Positions 44,755 through 54,823 of a stretch of 64,000 nucleotides of DNA are shown piece by piece. The notes beneath the pieces were generated by a model, which made no database searches, had not been told where the DNA came from, and was given only the letters and a program-made list of their open reading frames with translations. Origin of the DNA: Hydractinia symbiolongicarpus (taxonomy: Eukaryota > Cnidaria > Hydrozoa > Anthoathecata > Hydractiniidae); assembly GCF_029227915.1 (NCBI RefSeq), contig NC_079882.1, forward strand, positions 4,960,001-5,024,000. The letters are read 5' to 3'. Numbering within the stretch: position 1 is the stretch's first letter; every line of letters starts with the position of its first letter. The translations under genes were made by a program, and so were the position numbers.

Positions 44755-46739
44755 AAAAAAGTACGATGGCCCCTATGGCTCACTTCTCTTCCAAATCAAA
44801 AACATTTCTCTTCTATATAACAAAACACTTCTCTTCTGTATTTTGACACTTCTCTTTAGTTTTTTGACACTTCTCTTCTACACTTAACACTTCTCCGCAT
44901 GTGGCTCTTTACAACTTGAATTCTAAAATCTGGTCTGCAATTTTACATCATTGGTGCGTAATTTTAACCTTTTGTGACGTTTATTACACGGGACCAGTCC
45001 CCTCGCCATGTGACATATTTTTTCAACAAGAGTAAGGTCTGATGATGGTACTGAAAACTGTATTTTGGAAGCTGTTGAGATTGCATTAAGATCTTAGCAT
45101 AATGACAAATATGCTGGCACTGGCAGTTTTATTGTTGGTATACCAACAGCTAAACAAAGAATTGAGTCTTTTTGGTCACAACTTTCAAAAGACAGACCAA
45201 GTTGGTGGAGGTTATTTTTAGGGAACTTGCACTTAGGATTTTTAGATACTGGTGATGCACTCATTGCTGAATGTGTACGCTACTGCTTTATGGATTTGAT
45301 CAGAAAGAACCTTAATGAATTTGCGAATCGTTGGAATCAACATCTGTTAGCACCAAGCAAAGGTGCTACTGCTCCCCGTGGAAGGCCTGATACATTGTAC
45401 TTTGTTCCAGAATTATATTGTTGCGAGTCTTTTAAAAAAACTTTAGATCTTAATGAGCTAGGAGAATTTAGCTAACTATCTGTACCAGATCACGATAATG
45501 AGCCTGAATTTATTGAATTTTCGGAAACAGTTCTTCCAATGGAGAGTTAAGCTCATATGAAAGAGCTTGAAAGGTTGTCTAGGAATTTAAACATTTTTTT
45601 AAAAATTCTTGATTAGTTCTTTAGAATTTGGACTAAGAAGATTCAATAATTATGCATGATGTCATGAGTATGCTCTGCAAGGAAGTTAATTTAACATTTT
45701 TGAAAAGCCATATAGAGTTAAAAAGATTTTCTGGCCATTCACTTTGACGGGTTTTGAACATTTTACATAATTTTTTTATTTAGTTACCATTATTATGCTC
45801 AATGCATACTCATGACGTCATAATTTCGCATAATTAGCGCTACTTTTAAGACAAATATCTCGAGAACGGATAAAGATTTTTCAAAAAAATAAAAAGATTT
45901 ATACACAACTTTCAAAGATCTTTAATATGAGCTCAACTTGATTTTTAGCAGTAGGGAACCTTTAAGCCAGATACAGCTCATGGAGCTATTGATTATTTTA
46001 TTGCCTTGTTTATGCAGTCAAAAGATATATGTAATACAACACCTGTAACAATGTAAAATACTTGGATTTTAGAAATATATATCTTGTTTTTTCAAAACCA
46101 CGAGTTCTTTTCCCAACATTGCTGCAAAAAAAATATCTTGGTTTTTGTAAACCACGAGTTCTGTTCCTAACAGACATCACAATCAATGTTTATTCCCGGA
46201 TAAAGTAGGGTCAATTATAAGCCGCAAAACGTTCTAGTTTCACCGAATCGCAATCATAAAAGTTCAAAGTTAGTGGAAACTAGATAAAAAAAGCAATCTT
46301 GTATTACGCTTCTGGGACCGTATAAGAATATAGCTTGAAATTTCGCAAAGTTTTTCCGGCGAAAAATCTAATTTTGCAGAAACTTTAAGAGGCCTGTAAG
46401 AATTTATGCAAACTTTACTGGGTCCAAAATTTCCTATGCGCAGGGCCCGGGGTGTGCCATTTATTCATAAACAAGATCTGGATAAATTCATATATTAAGG
46501 ACCAGATTCAGTCTGGGAAATTTTCGAGCTTATGGAAGAAGTGTTTCGCACTTGGAAGAGAAGTGTTTCGCACTTAGAAGAGAAGTGTTTCGAACGGAAG
46601 AGAACTTTGGGTATCAAAGTAGAGAAGTGTTTTTATACAGAAGAGAAGTGTTGTTATACAGAAGAGAAGTGTTTTGACTAAGAAGAGAAGTGTTTTGATT
46701 GAGAAGAGAAGTGAGCCATAGGGGCCATCGTAAAAAAGT
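44755..46739 (+). mobile_element. TIR DNA transposon with integrase-core remnant, 8-bp duplication
   Basis: The left end at 44763 (ACGATGGCCCCTATGGCTCA, then CTTCTCTT) is inverted at the right end, finishing at 46731. AAAAAAGT flanks both sides (44755-44762 and 46732-46739). Next to each end is an array of AACACTTCTCTTCT-type repeats: about six on the left (44787-44895) and eight or more inverted on the right (46535-46712). They probably bound the transposase. The interior keeps one broken transposase frame on plus (about 45025-45475). Confidence 0.85.
45025..45475 (+). pseudogene. Integrase-core (DDE) transposase fragment
   Basis: The frame contains RSDDGTEN, matching the second Asp block of retroviral-type integrase cores (R-S/T-D-x-G-T-E-N). 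It continues through one in-frame TAG (45095-45097) and then has KQRIESFWSQLSKDRPSWWR, placing a Glu about 38 residues later as expected for the catalytic Glu. Downstream, ECVRYCFMDLIRKNLNEFAN and RWNQHLL agree with the C-terminal part of integrase-core proteins that are widespread, and mostly unnamed, in fish and invertebrate genomes. The first catalytic Asp is missing, so it is inactive. Confidence 0.7.
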
Positions 46740-47925
46740 AACAAACTTATTCTCTTCCATTTTTTTTAGCTGTCTCATTAGGCGCGCGAATGAAAGTCCA
46801 CGCGAATATCTCTACTTTGAGGGCATACATACGGGAAAAGTATTTTACAACCAAATCTACGTTGGAATTTTTTCAAAGTTAATCATCGGAATTACCTTTT
46901 TCTTTTTAAGGGCGCAAGAGCGCATTAAAAAACTACCATTTCTCACAAAGAATTTTAACTGAAACGGAGTATTTTACATAGCATTATGGAATATTCATAT
47001 GGTTTTGGGGGTATTTTTAGGGGGAAAATGCACTACGCCCGGATTCCGCTCCATGAGTTTTATCTTTGGGATAGGTATCCAAATTTGAAAAGTAATACCT
47101 ATTTTCTGCATAATTTTTTTATGTAGATTTTAGATGTTCAGAACGCTATACCTCGAGGGTTTATTAATTGATTTTTTTAACAAACATTTTCCGAAATAGA
47201 ACACACCTCAGGCCAAAAAATTCTCTCTCTATATATTTTTATAAGCATGACATTTATAAGCATCCGCAGTGTTAGTTAAATTCGCTCATTAAGCATAGCA
47301 GGAAGCCTAAATAAGAAAATGTTGTGAAGTTTTTATATTTTTTGCTTCGTGAGCAGTTTTTTCTTTTTTTCTTTTTTATGTCTGAATTACCTATGTAGTG
47401 AGATTAAGTTGTAATTACTTATGTTTAAAAATTAAATGCATTATTGTTTTCAAATAAGCATAATTTGAGCTTGATCATGTGTTTTTTTAAGCATATTCCA
47501 ACAAATATTTTTGCCATTAAGTATAACCTAAGTATTATTTGAGCCTGAAGAAGTACTTTTAAAAAGTATACTTAAGCCTTATTTTGTCTTCCGACAAAAA
47601 GGCCAAAACAGGGTGAAGTCGTCCGTTTCTCAGCAGAATAACTGAAGAGCAGAATTTCCATTTGGGAAGCAGGAGGTACCAGCATAAGGCCGTACTAATA
47701 CCAGCAGCGACTGAAGAAATTGCAAAGTGTGGGTGTTTTTGTCTTGAGAAATCTTCATTCTCCTGGTTTCCGAAGTTAAACGGCAAAAAACTAGTTTAAA
47801 GTTGTTGTTTTTGGAGAATCAGTTTTCTGACTGCGTGTGGAACACCACATTTAATATTCAGAACTGTCATACTGTCTTCGAGGGAGGGAGTGGGCAATAG
47901 TCCTAGAGCGTCCTCCCACGGGCGA
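46740..47925. other. Intergenic, nothing recognised
   Basis: AT-rich DNA. A 75-codon minus ORF at 47559-47786 has no recognisable domain. No repeat boundary was found. Confidence 0.4.
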
Positions 47926-47928
47926 GTG

Positions 47929-48152
47929 GCGCCGTAGCATAGTGGTATTAGCTTTCGCTATTGTGCAGGAGACCGGGGTTCGATTACCCTTGGTGGCTAT
48001 TCAATATGGGAGAGTGGATGTTATCATAGCCCGGGTTAAATCGAACCATGTGAGGAAAATTAGAGAGATGACACAATGTGTGGGCCGTTGGATGTTTCAC
48101 GAAATTGTCTGGTGGGGGGCGTGGATAGGTCTCTGGTTCAGCGTAAAATGAC
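47929..48152 (+). repeat. tRNA-derived SINE-like sequence
   Basis: TAGCATAGTGG (A box, about 47935-47945) and GGTTCGATTAC (B box, about 47978-47988) are spaced as in a tRNA gene. They are preceded by GGCGCCG and followed by GGAGACC before the T arm. The anticodon and acceptor arms do not pair well, so this is a tRNA-derived SINE head or tRNA pseudogene rather than a working tRNA. Unrelated sequence follows up to the small AACCTCG hairpin repeat at 48153. Confidence 0.5.
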
Positions 48153-48217
48153 AACCTCGAACCGCCGCTATATCAACTTTTCATATCAACAACGCAAAAT
48201 ATCCTGGGAACGAGGTT
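48153..48217. repeat. 65-bp AACCTCG-ended palindromic repeat
   Basis: It begins AACCTCGAACC and ends TCCTGGGAACGAGGTT. It is the same end type as the repeats at 9588-9649 and 59818-59914. No target duplication is evident. Confidence 0.5.
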
Positions 48218-48590
48218 AAGGACGGCATGTGAAATATGCACATCTGTCTCTCCATCGCAGAGGTTATGCAGGTAAAAGTGAAAGCTGACGAACCTCACGT
48301 GAAATATGGTGATCTTGCGAAGTTAGAAAAATATGAAAAAGAACAATTTTATTCCACTTTAGTAGCGAGCTAGTGTTCGTTAATTATAGTTAGCTATAGC
48401 TAGCTAGCTACAATTTTTTTCACGCAAAATGTCACAACACGTTCGTTTGAGCAATCACGGATAAATGCAAATAAGGCTATCACACTATATTAGAATTTAG
48501 TGGCTTTCTCCCACTAACTCTGATGAAGTTCATCTGCAAATTTTAAGCTTGAAAACTAATAAGGCAAACAGACCTGGTAGTGTGAATTCA
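48218..48590. other. Spacer with TAGCTAGC runs
   Basis: The only notable content is TTAGCTATAGCTAGCTAGCTA around 48390-48410, a motif seen repeatedly in the window. Confidence 0.4.
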
Positions 48591-49990
48591 ACTGTTTTAA
48601 TGCACCAGTAGTCAGTGGTGATTTAGCCAATCTCTTTAACATGTCATTAGCTACTGGTATCTTCCTGAATTGTCTGAAAGAAGCAAGAATTATCCCAGTT
48701 TATAAAAAAGGAGCATTATACTGTATTGAAAATCATCACCCTATATCATTATTGTCCAATATTGGCAAAATCTTTGAAAAATTATATTATAATCGTCTCT
48801 ATAAATTTTTAACAAATAATTTTCTCTTATATAAAAACCAGTTTGGATTTAGGAACAATCATGCCCTCATTCAAATAACTGAAAAAGTTGATTTTCAAAA
48901 AGCTTTTGACACTGGAACACAAATTATTTCTTGATAAACTTTCTTACTATAGTATCAGAGGAATTGCAAATAATTGGATTAAGTCTTATCTAACAAGTAG
49001 AACTCAACATGTTGAAATTTCAGGCACCTCCTCTGATAAATGCTTAATCGAACATAGTGTTCCACAAGGGTCTGTCCTTGGTCCCTTACTATAGTATCAG
49101 AGGTATAAACGATCTACACTCTTCAATTTTTCACTCAGATGTTTTCCATTTCGCAGATGACACAAGTCTTCTTCAAGTAAACAAATCCCTGAAGAAACTC
49201 AATGCTCATACAAACCAGGATTTAAATTTGCTGTGCAACTGGCTGAAAGCTAATAAAATTTCTCTTAATGCTAGTAAAACTGAGCTCATTTTACTTAAAT
49301 CCCCCCAGAAAACCATCAGTAAACACCTCAATTTTATAATAACTGGACAGAAAATTCTTATAAGTAGTTATACAAAATACTTAGTGTCATTTCTTAAGTG
49401 AGCATTTACAGTATGGGAAACATATGAATACACTCCCTTAAAGCTTAGTCATGCTGTTGGTATGTTAGCTAAAATGAGGTACTTTGTCTCGCAAGGAACT
49501 CTCATAAATGTCTATTATGCAATCTTCCAATTGCATCTAACTTATGGACTTCAAGTTTGGGCACAGAATAACAACATACTCAAACAAAAAATATATGTTC
49601 TCCAAAATAAAGCCCTAAGAATAATACATTTTAAAAAATCAACGTGAATCATTCAATCCACTGTACAAAAAATCAAACATCTTAAAAGTATCTATTTAAC
49701 CACTCTAAACTGCTTGCTTATACATGACCTTTTCAGTAACAAGCTTCCTATTGTATTTAAGGATTTTGCACAACCCATCTCCAGTTTTCATTGGCACCAG
49801 ATCTGCCCTCACAAATGTTTCTATTCCATATTCCAAAACCATAATTATGGCTCAAACGCAATCACACATAAATGCACTCATGACTGGAACAATCTGCAAT
49901 TAAAAACCAATAAAAACTTTAGGTCCTTGTCTAAAGCGCAAATAAAATCTCTTTTCTTTGAACATTATCTTAGTAACTATGTATAATTTT
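48590..49990 (+). mobile_element. Jockey/CR1-type LINE relic
   Basis: Plus-strand RT pieces in order: SLATGIFLNCLKEARIIPVY and HHPISLLSNIGKIFEKLYYN (48641 frame), VDFQKAFDTG (palm motif region with a small deletion), the frame-shifted LDKLSYYSIRGIANNWIKSY and VPQGSVLGPLL (48888 frame), FADDTSLL (49057 frame), and C-terminal pieces in two further frames up to 49986. At least four frame breaks make it inactive. It is a different clade from the PHD-finger LINE. The 3' tail beyond 49990 carries repeated AAGAGTAATTG/AAGAGCAATTG units. Confidence 0.85.
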
Positions 49991-50722
49991 GCTTTTTTCT
50001 GCATCCAACTTTGAAATACCACTCTATTACTCTCAATAAGAGTAATTGCAGTAAGAGCAATTGACTCCTAAGAGCAATTTCCTGCTGAATCGTTGGTTCC
50101 TGTTGATTTATTGAAAATGGACATGTTCAAAAAACATAGGCAAGGATGTGAACATTCAAAAAATGCCAAATTTGATCTTTCAGCTATAACTTTAAAATTA
50201 TTTTCTTGATTTCCATGAAACTTTGTATAAAAAATGATAATATATCTTATAGTGCACACAAACAACAAGGATGGAAACTTTACTGTTACAAAATTTGTTG
50301 TTCTATTTTTCAAATATGTATTCAAGATTTTTATTAGAAATACCAAATCAGCTACAGAGATAAAAATGTAACATGGTATACCAATGTTCACAATTGACCA
50401 AAATCCTGCCTATGTTTTTTGAACATGTCCAAATCCCATCGGTTTCCATAGGCTTTCTAGCCCTGCTAATTCCATGGTTTTTCCTGTGTCGAACAACTCC
50501 CACAACTCTCATGCGTGCACCTCCACTGAAGTTTATTTGATCACATAACATTCCTGAACTGTAAACAACTCTTTTTTAACTGTATATATTACCTGAAAAA
50601 CGAAAGAGTTATATTTAAAACATAGCTATAATAAATGTTATAACTATTTATGAGGTCTGTGTGTAATTTCTTAGTAAATTATTTTGAACTAAAAATGTAA
50701 ACACCCCTTTATACACAAAAAA

Positions 50723-50757
50723 TATCTATCTATCCATCCATCCATCCATCTATCTAG
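50723..50757. repeat. (ATCT)n/(ATCC)n microsatellite
   Basis: ATCTATCTATCC followed by four ATCC units and ATCTATCT. Confidence 0.85.
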
Positions 50758-51120
50758 CTCAAAAAGCGCGTTAAATACTCAAGGACTCCCCATCAATGGC
50801 CATGGCCCCTCCTTGAAATAATAGACAGGGTATATCCCTCAATATTTGTGAGGTTAGCCAGGCTAAATAATATGCGTATCTATCTATAATAAGGCCACTG
50901 TCTAGTTGGCCAAGGTTAAGTCATCTTTGTTTTGATTTAAAAAAAGGACTAAAAATTATATAGCTATATACCATAATTTTTGCATTGGGTATTAGGATAC
51001 AAACCCAGACATAAATTACTGGAAATCAGGGTGAAATTTTGAAGCTTGTAACCACAAGCAATGCATGGAATCACAGTCCTGTTACTTACTTGTGCACACA
51101 TCTTAGTGATTGCGTAATGC

Positions 51121-51215
51121 CCGCAGAAATGGAGGTAAAAATGTAAACAAACTAAGCAGAAAAGTTACCTCCATTTCTGCATGCGCAGGAAAAACACGGG
51201 ACCATGAGTGAGTGT
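51121..51215. repeat. Dispersed repeat shared with 11.2-11.7 kb
   Basis: GCAGAAATGGAGGTAAAAAT followed by GTAAACAAA, then GTTACCTCCATTTCTGC, form an inverted pair (GCAGAAATGGAGGTAA versus TTACCTCCATTTCTGC). CATGAGTGAGTGTATTAAA follows. The same blocks occur farther apart at 11176-11700, where another sequence separates them. Confidence 0.6.
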
Positions 51216-51722
51216 ATTAAAAAAGGTGTATATATGAAAAAAACAATCTAAAATTGTCAAAAATCGCTTGCCAATGTTTACAGCAGAGTTTGGTGTTCTT
51301 ACTCCAGTTGCCACGTGAAATATTAATCTGCTCTTTTTTTGTTAAAACCACCCACCTATACCGGAAATGTCATTTTTTAAGTTTTGAGGTTCTTTAAAGT
51401 GCAGACACAAAAGCATACATGATCATTACCTCTATTTCCTCGTAGTCCCTTACTTGCATCCTTCTCACTAACGTTTTTCTAATGTTAGTGCTATTATTAG
51501 TCATGTAAATTCTGTTTTTCTATTGATTCCAAGCTATGTTTTTGACCTAATTTTTCCAGAAAATTTACTTGATATATATAGCATTAAGTTCTTTGCCTAA
51601 AATTCACCTAAAAATCAATTTTACTGCAATATTTTTTTATCTCTTGCAAAATTTTTGTTCTAAGTCCGTAAAATGGTTAAAAACACTTATGGTCTCACAA
51701 TAGAAAAGTTTATATACAGGAC

Positions 51723-51774
51723 TACAGTAAGGAATATACTTTATGGATCACCATAAAGTATATTCCTCACTGTA
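51723..51774. repeat. 24-bp inverted repeat with 4-nt loop
   Basis: Left arm TACAGTAAGGAATATACTTT plus ATGG, loop ATCA, right arm the exact inverse except one base (A versus G). Confidence 0.9.
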
Positions 51775-52395
51775 TTTTAATCCATGTGAGAATTATCCCC
51801 AAGGTAGATAAGGAGAAAAAAAGATTATATTGGGTTTTTCAGGGAATTTGTATCCTACTCGTTAAATCATGGATTAAATGCTTTTCAAAAAATCAATTTA
51901 ATCCATTCCCAAATTAAATGCTTCCAAAATTTGTTGGACGAGGTATACATGCGCAGTCTTAGATTTCATAATTGTCTAAAAACCTATCCTAAAAATTTGA
52001 CCCTATCTGACTCTTTTTGTCTCTTAAACTGGTGTCAGGCATCCATCAGCTATTCTCATGTCATTCCTTTCTAAACATTCAGGACCTTTATTCAAGCAGA
52101 TCCTATCCTGCAAGTTACACTCCTACAAACATGCTGCCTTTAAAATCATCTTCACACCATCATATATCACCAGGTGCATATGTATACATCATTAATGCTG
52201 GCTAAGAGACAAGATAATTTTGGAGGGTGGTATATTGCAGATTTTATTCATAAAATAGTATTTTTACCAGCTTTGGCAGGCAATAACCAATATCAAGCAG
52301 GAATAAGTTGGTACTGTAACAGCATTTTTACTTAACACAACATTTTTTTAACCTTTGTGTAGTTATATTTTCTTTTTAGTGATATTATTTTCAAA

Positions 52396-53615
52396 ATGAA
52401 GTATCTTGTTCTCGTTGGTGGGTTTGGTAAAAGTATTGAAACTTTTATACTGGAAATTACTGAACAACCAAGTCTTACATTTAACAAATCTTTTGAGGTA
52501 GATGACAAACCAGCATTTTTAGATGCAGTTGACGAAAAGATTTACTGTGTTCATGAGGTATCAGTTTTTATTTCTTGTGCAAACATACACATTGTTGTTG
52601 TGTAAGACAATTAAAATGGAATTTGTTATTGGAATCAAAAACTTTTGAATTCAAAAAAATGCTTTTTCATGTTTTAAAATTAAGATTAAAAGTATTTAAA
52701 ACCAGTGTAATCTATATTTATAAGGTTTCATCATACAAAGGAGAAAAAAGTGGTGGTTTATCTCACCTTAAGGTTGATGGAACCAGTTTATTGTATATTC
52801 AATCACAATTCTCCTGTGGGGAAGACCCTTGTCATATTACCATTAATTCCAAATATAATTGTGCATATGTTACTAATTATGCATCTGGACATTTTGCTGT
52901 AGCAAAAGTAAAAGAGAATGGCTTTCTTGGTGGTGGGTTGTACATTGAAAGTTATGATAATGGTAGTGGTGTGAATCAAGAACGACAAGAGCAAAGCCAC
53001 CCACATGGCACATGTTTTAAAGGGAAATATGTCTATGTTGTTGACTTAGGGGCTGACAAAATCTGGCATTACCAACATGGTAATGGAACAGAATTTAATA
53101 CTGGAAGTCCTGCTTTTACTGACACGCCCCCAGGGTCTGGACCAAGGCACATGGTTTTTCATCCTACTTATAACGCTGCTTTTTTGGTAACGGAGTTGAG
53201 TAATGAGGTTTTAGTTTATAAATTTAAGGAAAGTAATGGTAGCTTGGAGATGATTGAGTCGTATAAGTTTCTTTTCAATGACCAAGAAGGTGAGAATTAC
53301 GGTGCAGAGATAGCAGTTCACCCAAATGGAAAGTTTTTATATCTAAGCAACCGTGTCAATGGAGCTTTGGTGTCCTTCCGTATTAATAGCAATATGAAAT
53401 TGGAAAAAATCGAGTGCTTCCCAACTCTTGGTACATGGCCTAGGCATTTTGGTATTGATCCTTCAGGCAGAGTATTATTGTGTGCAGATCAATTTAAGGA
53501 TCTAATTGAAGTCTTAGCTATTGATGAACAGTCTGGAAAACTTGAGAGGATTCAAACCGTTGATTGCAAGAATAGGCCATCATGCGTAATTTTTAAATCC
53601 CTTCCATCAACTTAA
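52396..53615 (+). CDS. 6-phosphogluconolactonase-type seven-bladed propeller protein
   Basis: Two exons, 52396-52557 and 52725-53615, join in phase 0 (GAG|GTATCA donor, TTTATAAG|GTT acceptor) to give 350 residues. The product opens MKYLVLVGGFGKSIETFILE and has the blade motifs of the lactonase propeller family: PCHITINSKYNCAYVTNYAS, HPHGTCFKGKYVYVVDLGAD, SGPRHMVFHPTYNAAFLVTE, YGAEIAVHPNGKFLYLSNRV and WPRHFGIDPSGRVLLCADQF. The bacterial member (YbhE/Pgl) hydrolyses 6-phosphogluconolactone in the pentose phosphate pathway, while fungal relatives are muconate-lactonising enzymes. The exact substrate here is unknown. There is no signal peptide, so it is likely cytosolic. This fold is distinct from the vertebrate PGLS. 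HSD17B10 follows on the same strand 1.2 kb downstream. Confidence 0.9.
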
Positions 53616-54823
53616 TAGAGTATGTTTCTTTGCTACTGAATTTTGATAAACAACACTGCAAAAAAGTAATTAAAGAGCTTGGGACCTATATAAGAACTTT
53701 TAGGGAAGAAAATTTTGCTGCATGAAAATTTTGCAGTTTTAAGTCTAAAAGGTAGTAAACAGCAAAATTAAAATGCCACGAAAAATGCAGTTTTTGCTTG
53801 ACTGAATTTCTCACATCTCCCCTAACAGCAAAATTTTCATACCACGAAATTTTCATGCTATTAAGCAATTTAAAATCCTGGCATTTTCCTTATTTTCAGA
53901 AAATTTTCTGCTAGATTACATAGAAAATAATTTACAAAGAGGAGGTGTGGTTTGTGGTTGCTACTACGATCAACGTAGCCTGTTAAGTCTTTGAGAATAG
54001 TCTACTAGGTTTTCATCCTTAAAAATTATAGAGACATTTTCTCTGTGTTTTGGTAAAGGTTGTTTGCTGATAACTATTTTTTGTTTCCAATATAATTTGA
54101 ATCTGCAAATTTGATTTCTACTCAACCTCGATTTATTGTAAATGTTAACGATTGATTTTTATACATATTAAATTTTATAGAAATATACATTTATTCAAAC
54201 AATAGTGATATTTTTACTCCCTTCTCCATTCAACGCTTAGAAATTATTGCAAAAAGAGGATTGTTATTAGAGGTTATTTTTGTTTTCACAACTTATAATT
54301 TTTATTTACACTTAACTTATTGATAATATTTGGTAACTCATGACTATTTGTAAAAGTTAGTAAACGTCCTTTCGTTATCGTTATATTTCGTTTATAATGT
54401 AACTTTTTTTGCTTTGCAAAATTAAGTACTGCAAGATTAGTATAATTTCTGTCGTTATTTGCAGATCTATAATTGTTTACTTTTTGTGTTTTCAGAATTT
54501 TTATAAATGTTGCATTCTAAATTTTGCTGCTGTGTATCTCACGTGATTCTTTTTGTTTCATAACTAATGCTACAATTAAGTGCTGTTTGTAACATCTATT
54601 AATCAAAAAATATTCTAATTCAAAAAAAAAATGATAACTTGTATAACTTTTTGTTTTAATTATTAGAATTGTATATTTGTGTGATCTAACAGGACAATAT
54701 GCAAGTTGTATATCTTATACTAAAATTTTCTTGTTCATAAACTTCTGTTGTGGGACTCATAAGTTGTATCTATGGCTAGTTTTAAAAATACTTTGTATTT
54801 AAAGGTCGATATATCAATAAAGA
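53616..54823. other. Spacer between lactonase and HSD17B10 genes
   Basis: AT-rich. From 53690 to 53870 AAAATTTTGC/GCAAAATTTTC-type motifs recur in both orientations, like a small eroded palindromic repeat. Nothing else was seen. Confidence 0.4.

Larger units (their letters stand above)
49991..52395. other. Intergenic, repeats only
   Basis: It holds a tetranucleotide microsatellite (ATCT/ATCC, 50723-50757), the second copy of the 11.2-11.7 kb dispersed repeat (51121-51215) and a perfect-looking 24-bp hairpin (51723-51774). No gene is supported. Confidence 0.5.

Noticed and set aside
44787-44895. CRISPR-like repeat array
   Set aside because: The CACTTCTCTTCT repeats are irregularly spaced, mirrored at the other end, and clearly part of a eukaryotic transposon.
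44755-46739. Assigning the element to hAT
   Set aside because: The 8-bp duplication fits, but the coding remnant has an integrase-type DDE core rather than hAT motifs.
47929-48000. Functional tRNA gene
   Set aside because: A and B boxes are good, but the anticodon and acceptor arms do not pair, so a SINE head or tRNA pseudogene is the better reading.
52803-53006. Minus-strand ORF opposite the lactonase exon
   Set aside because: Shadow of the plus-strand coding frame.
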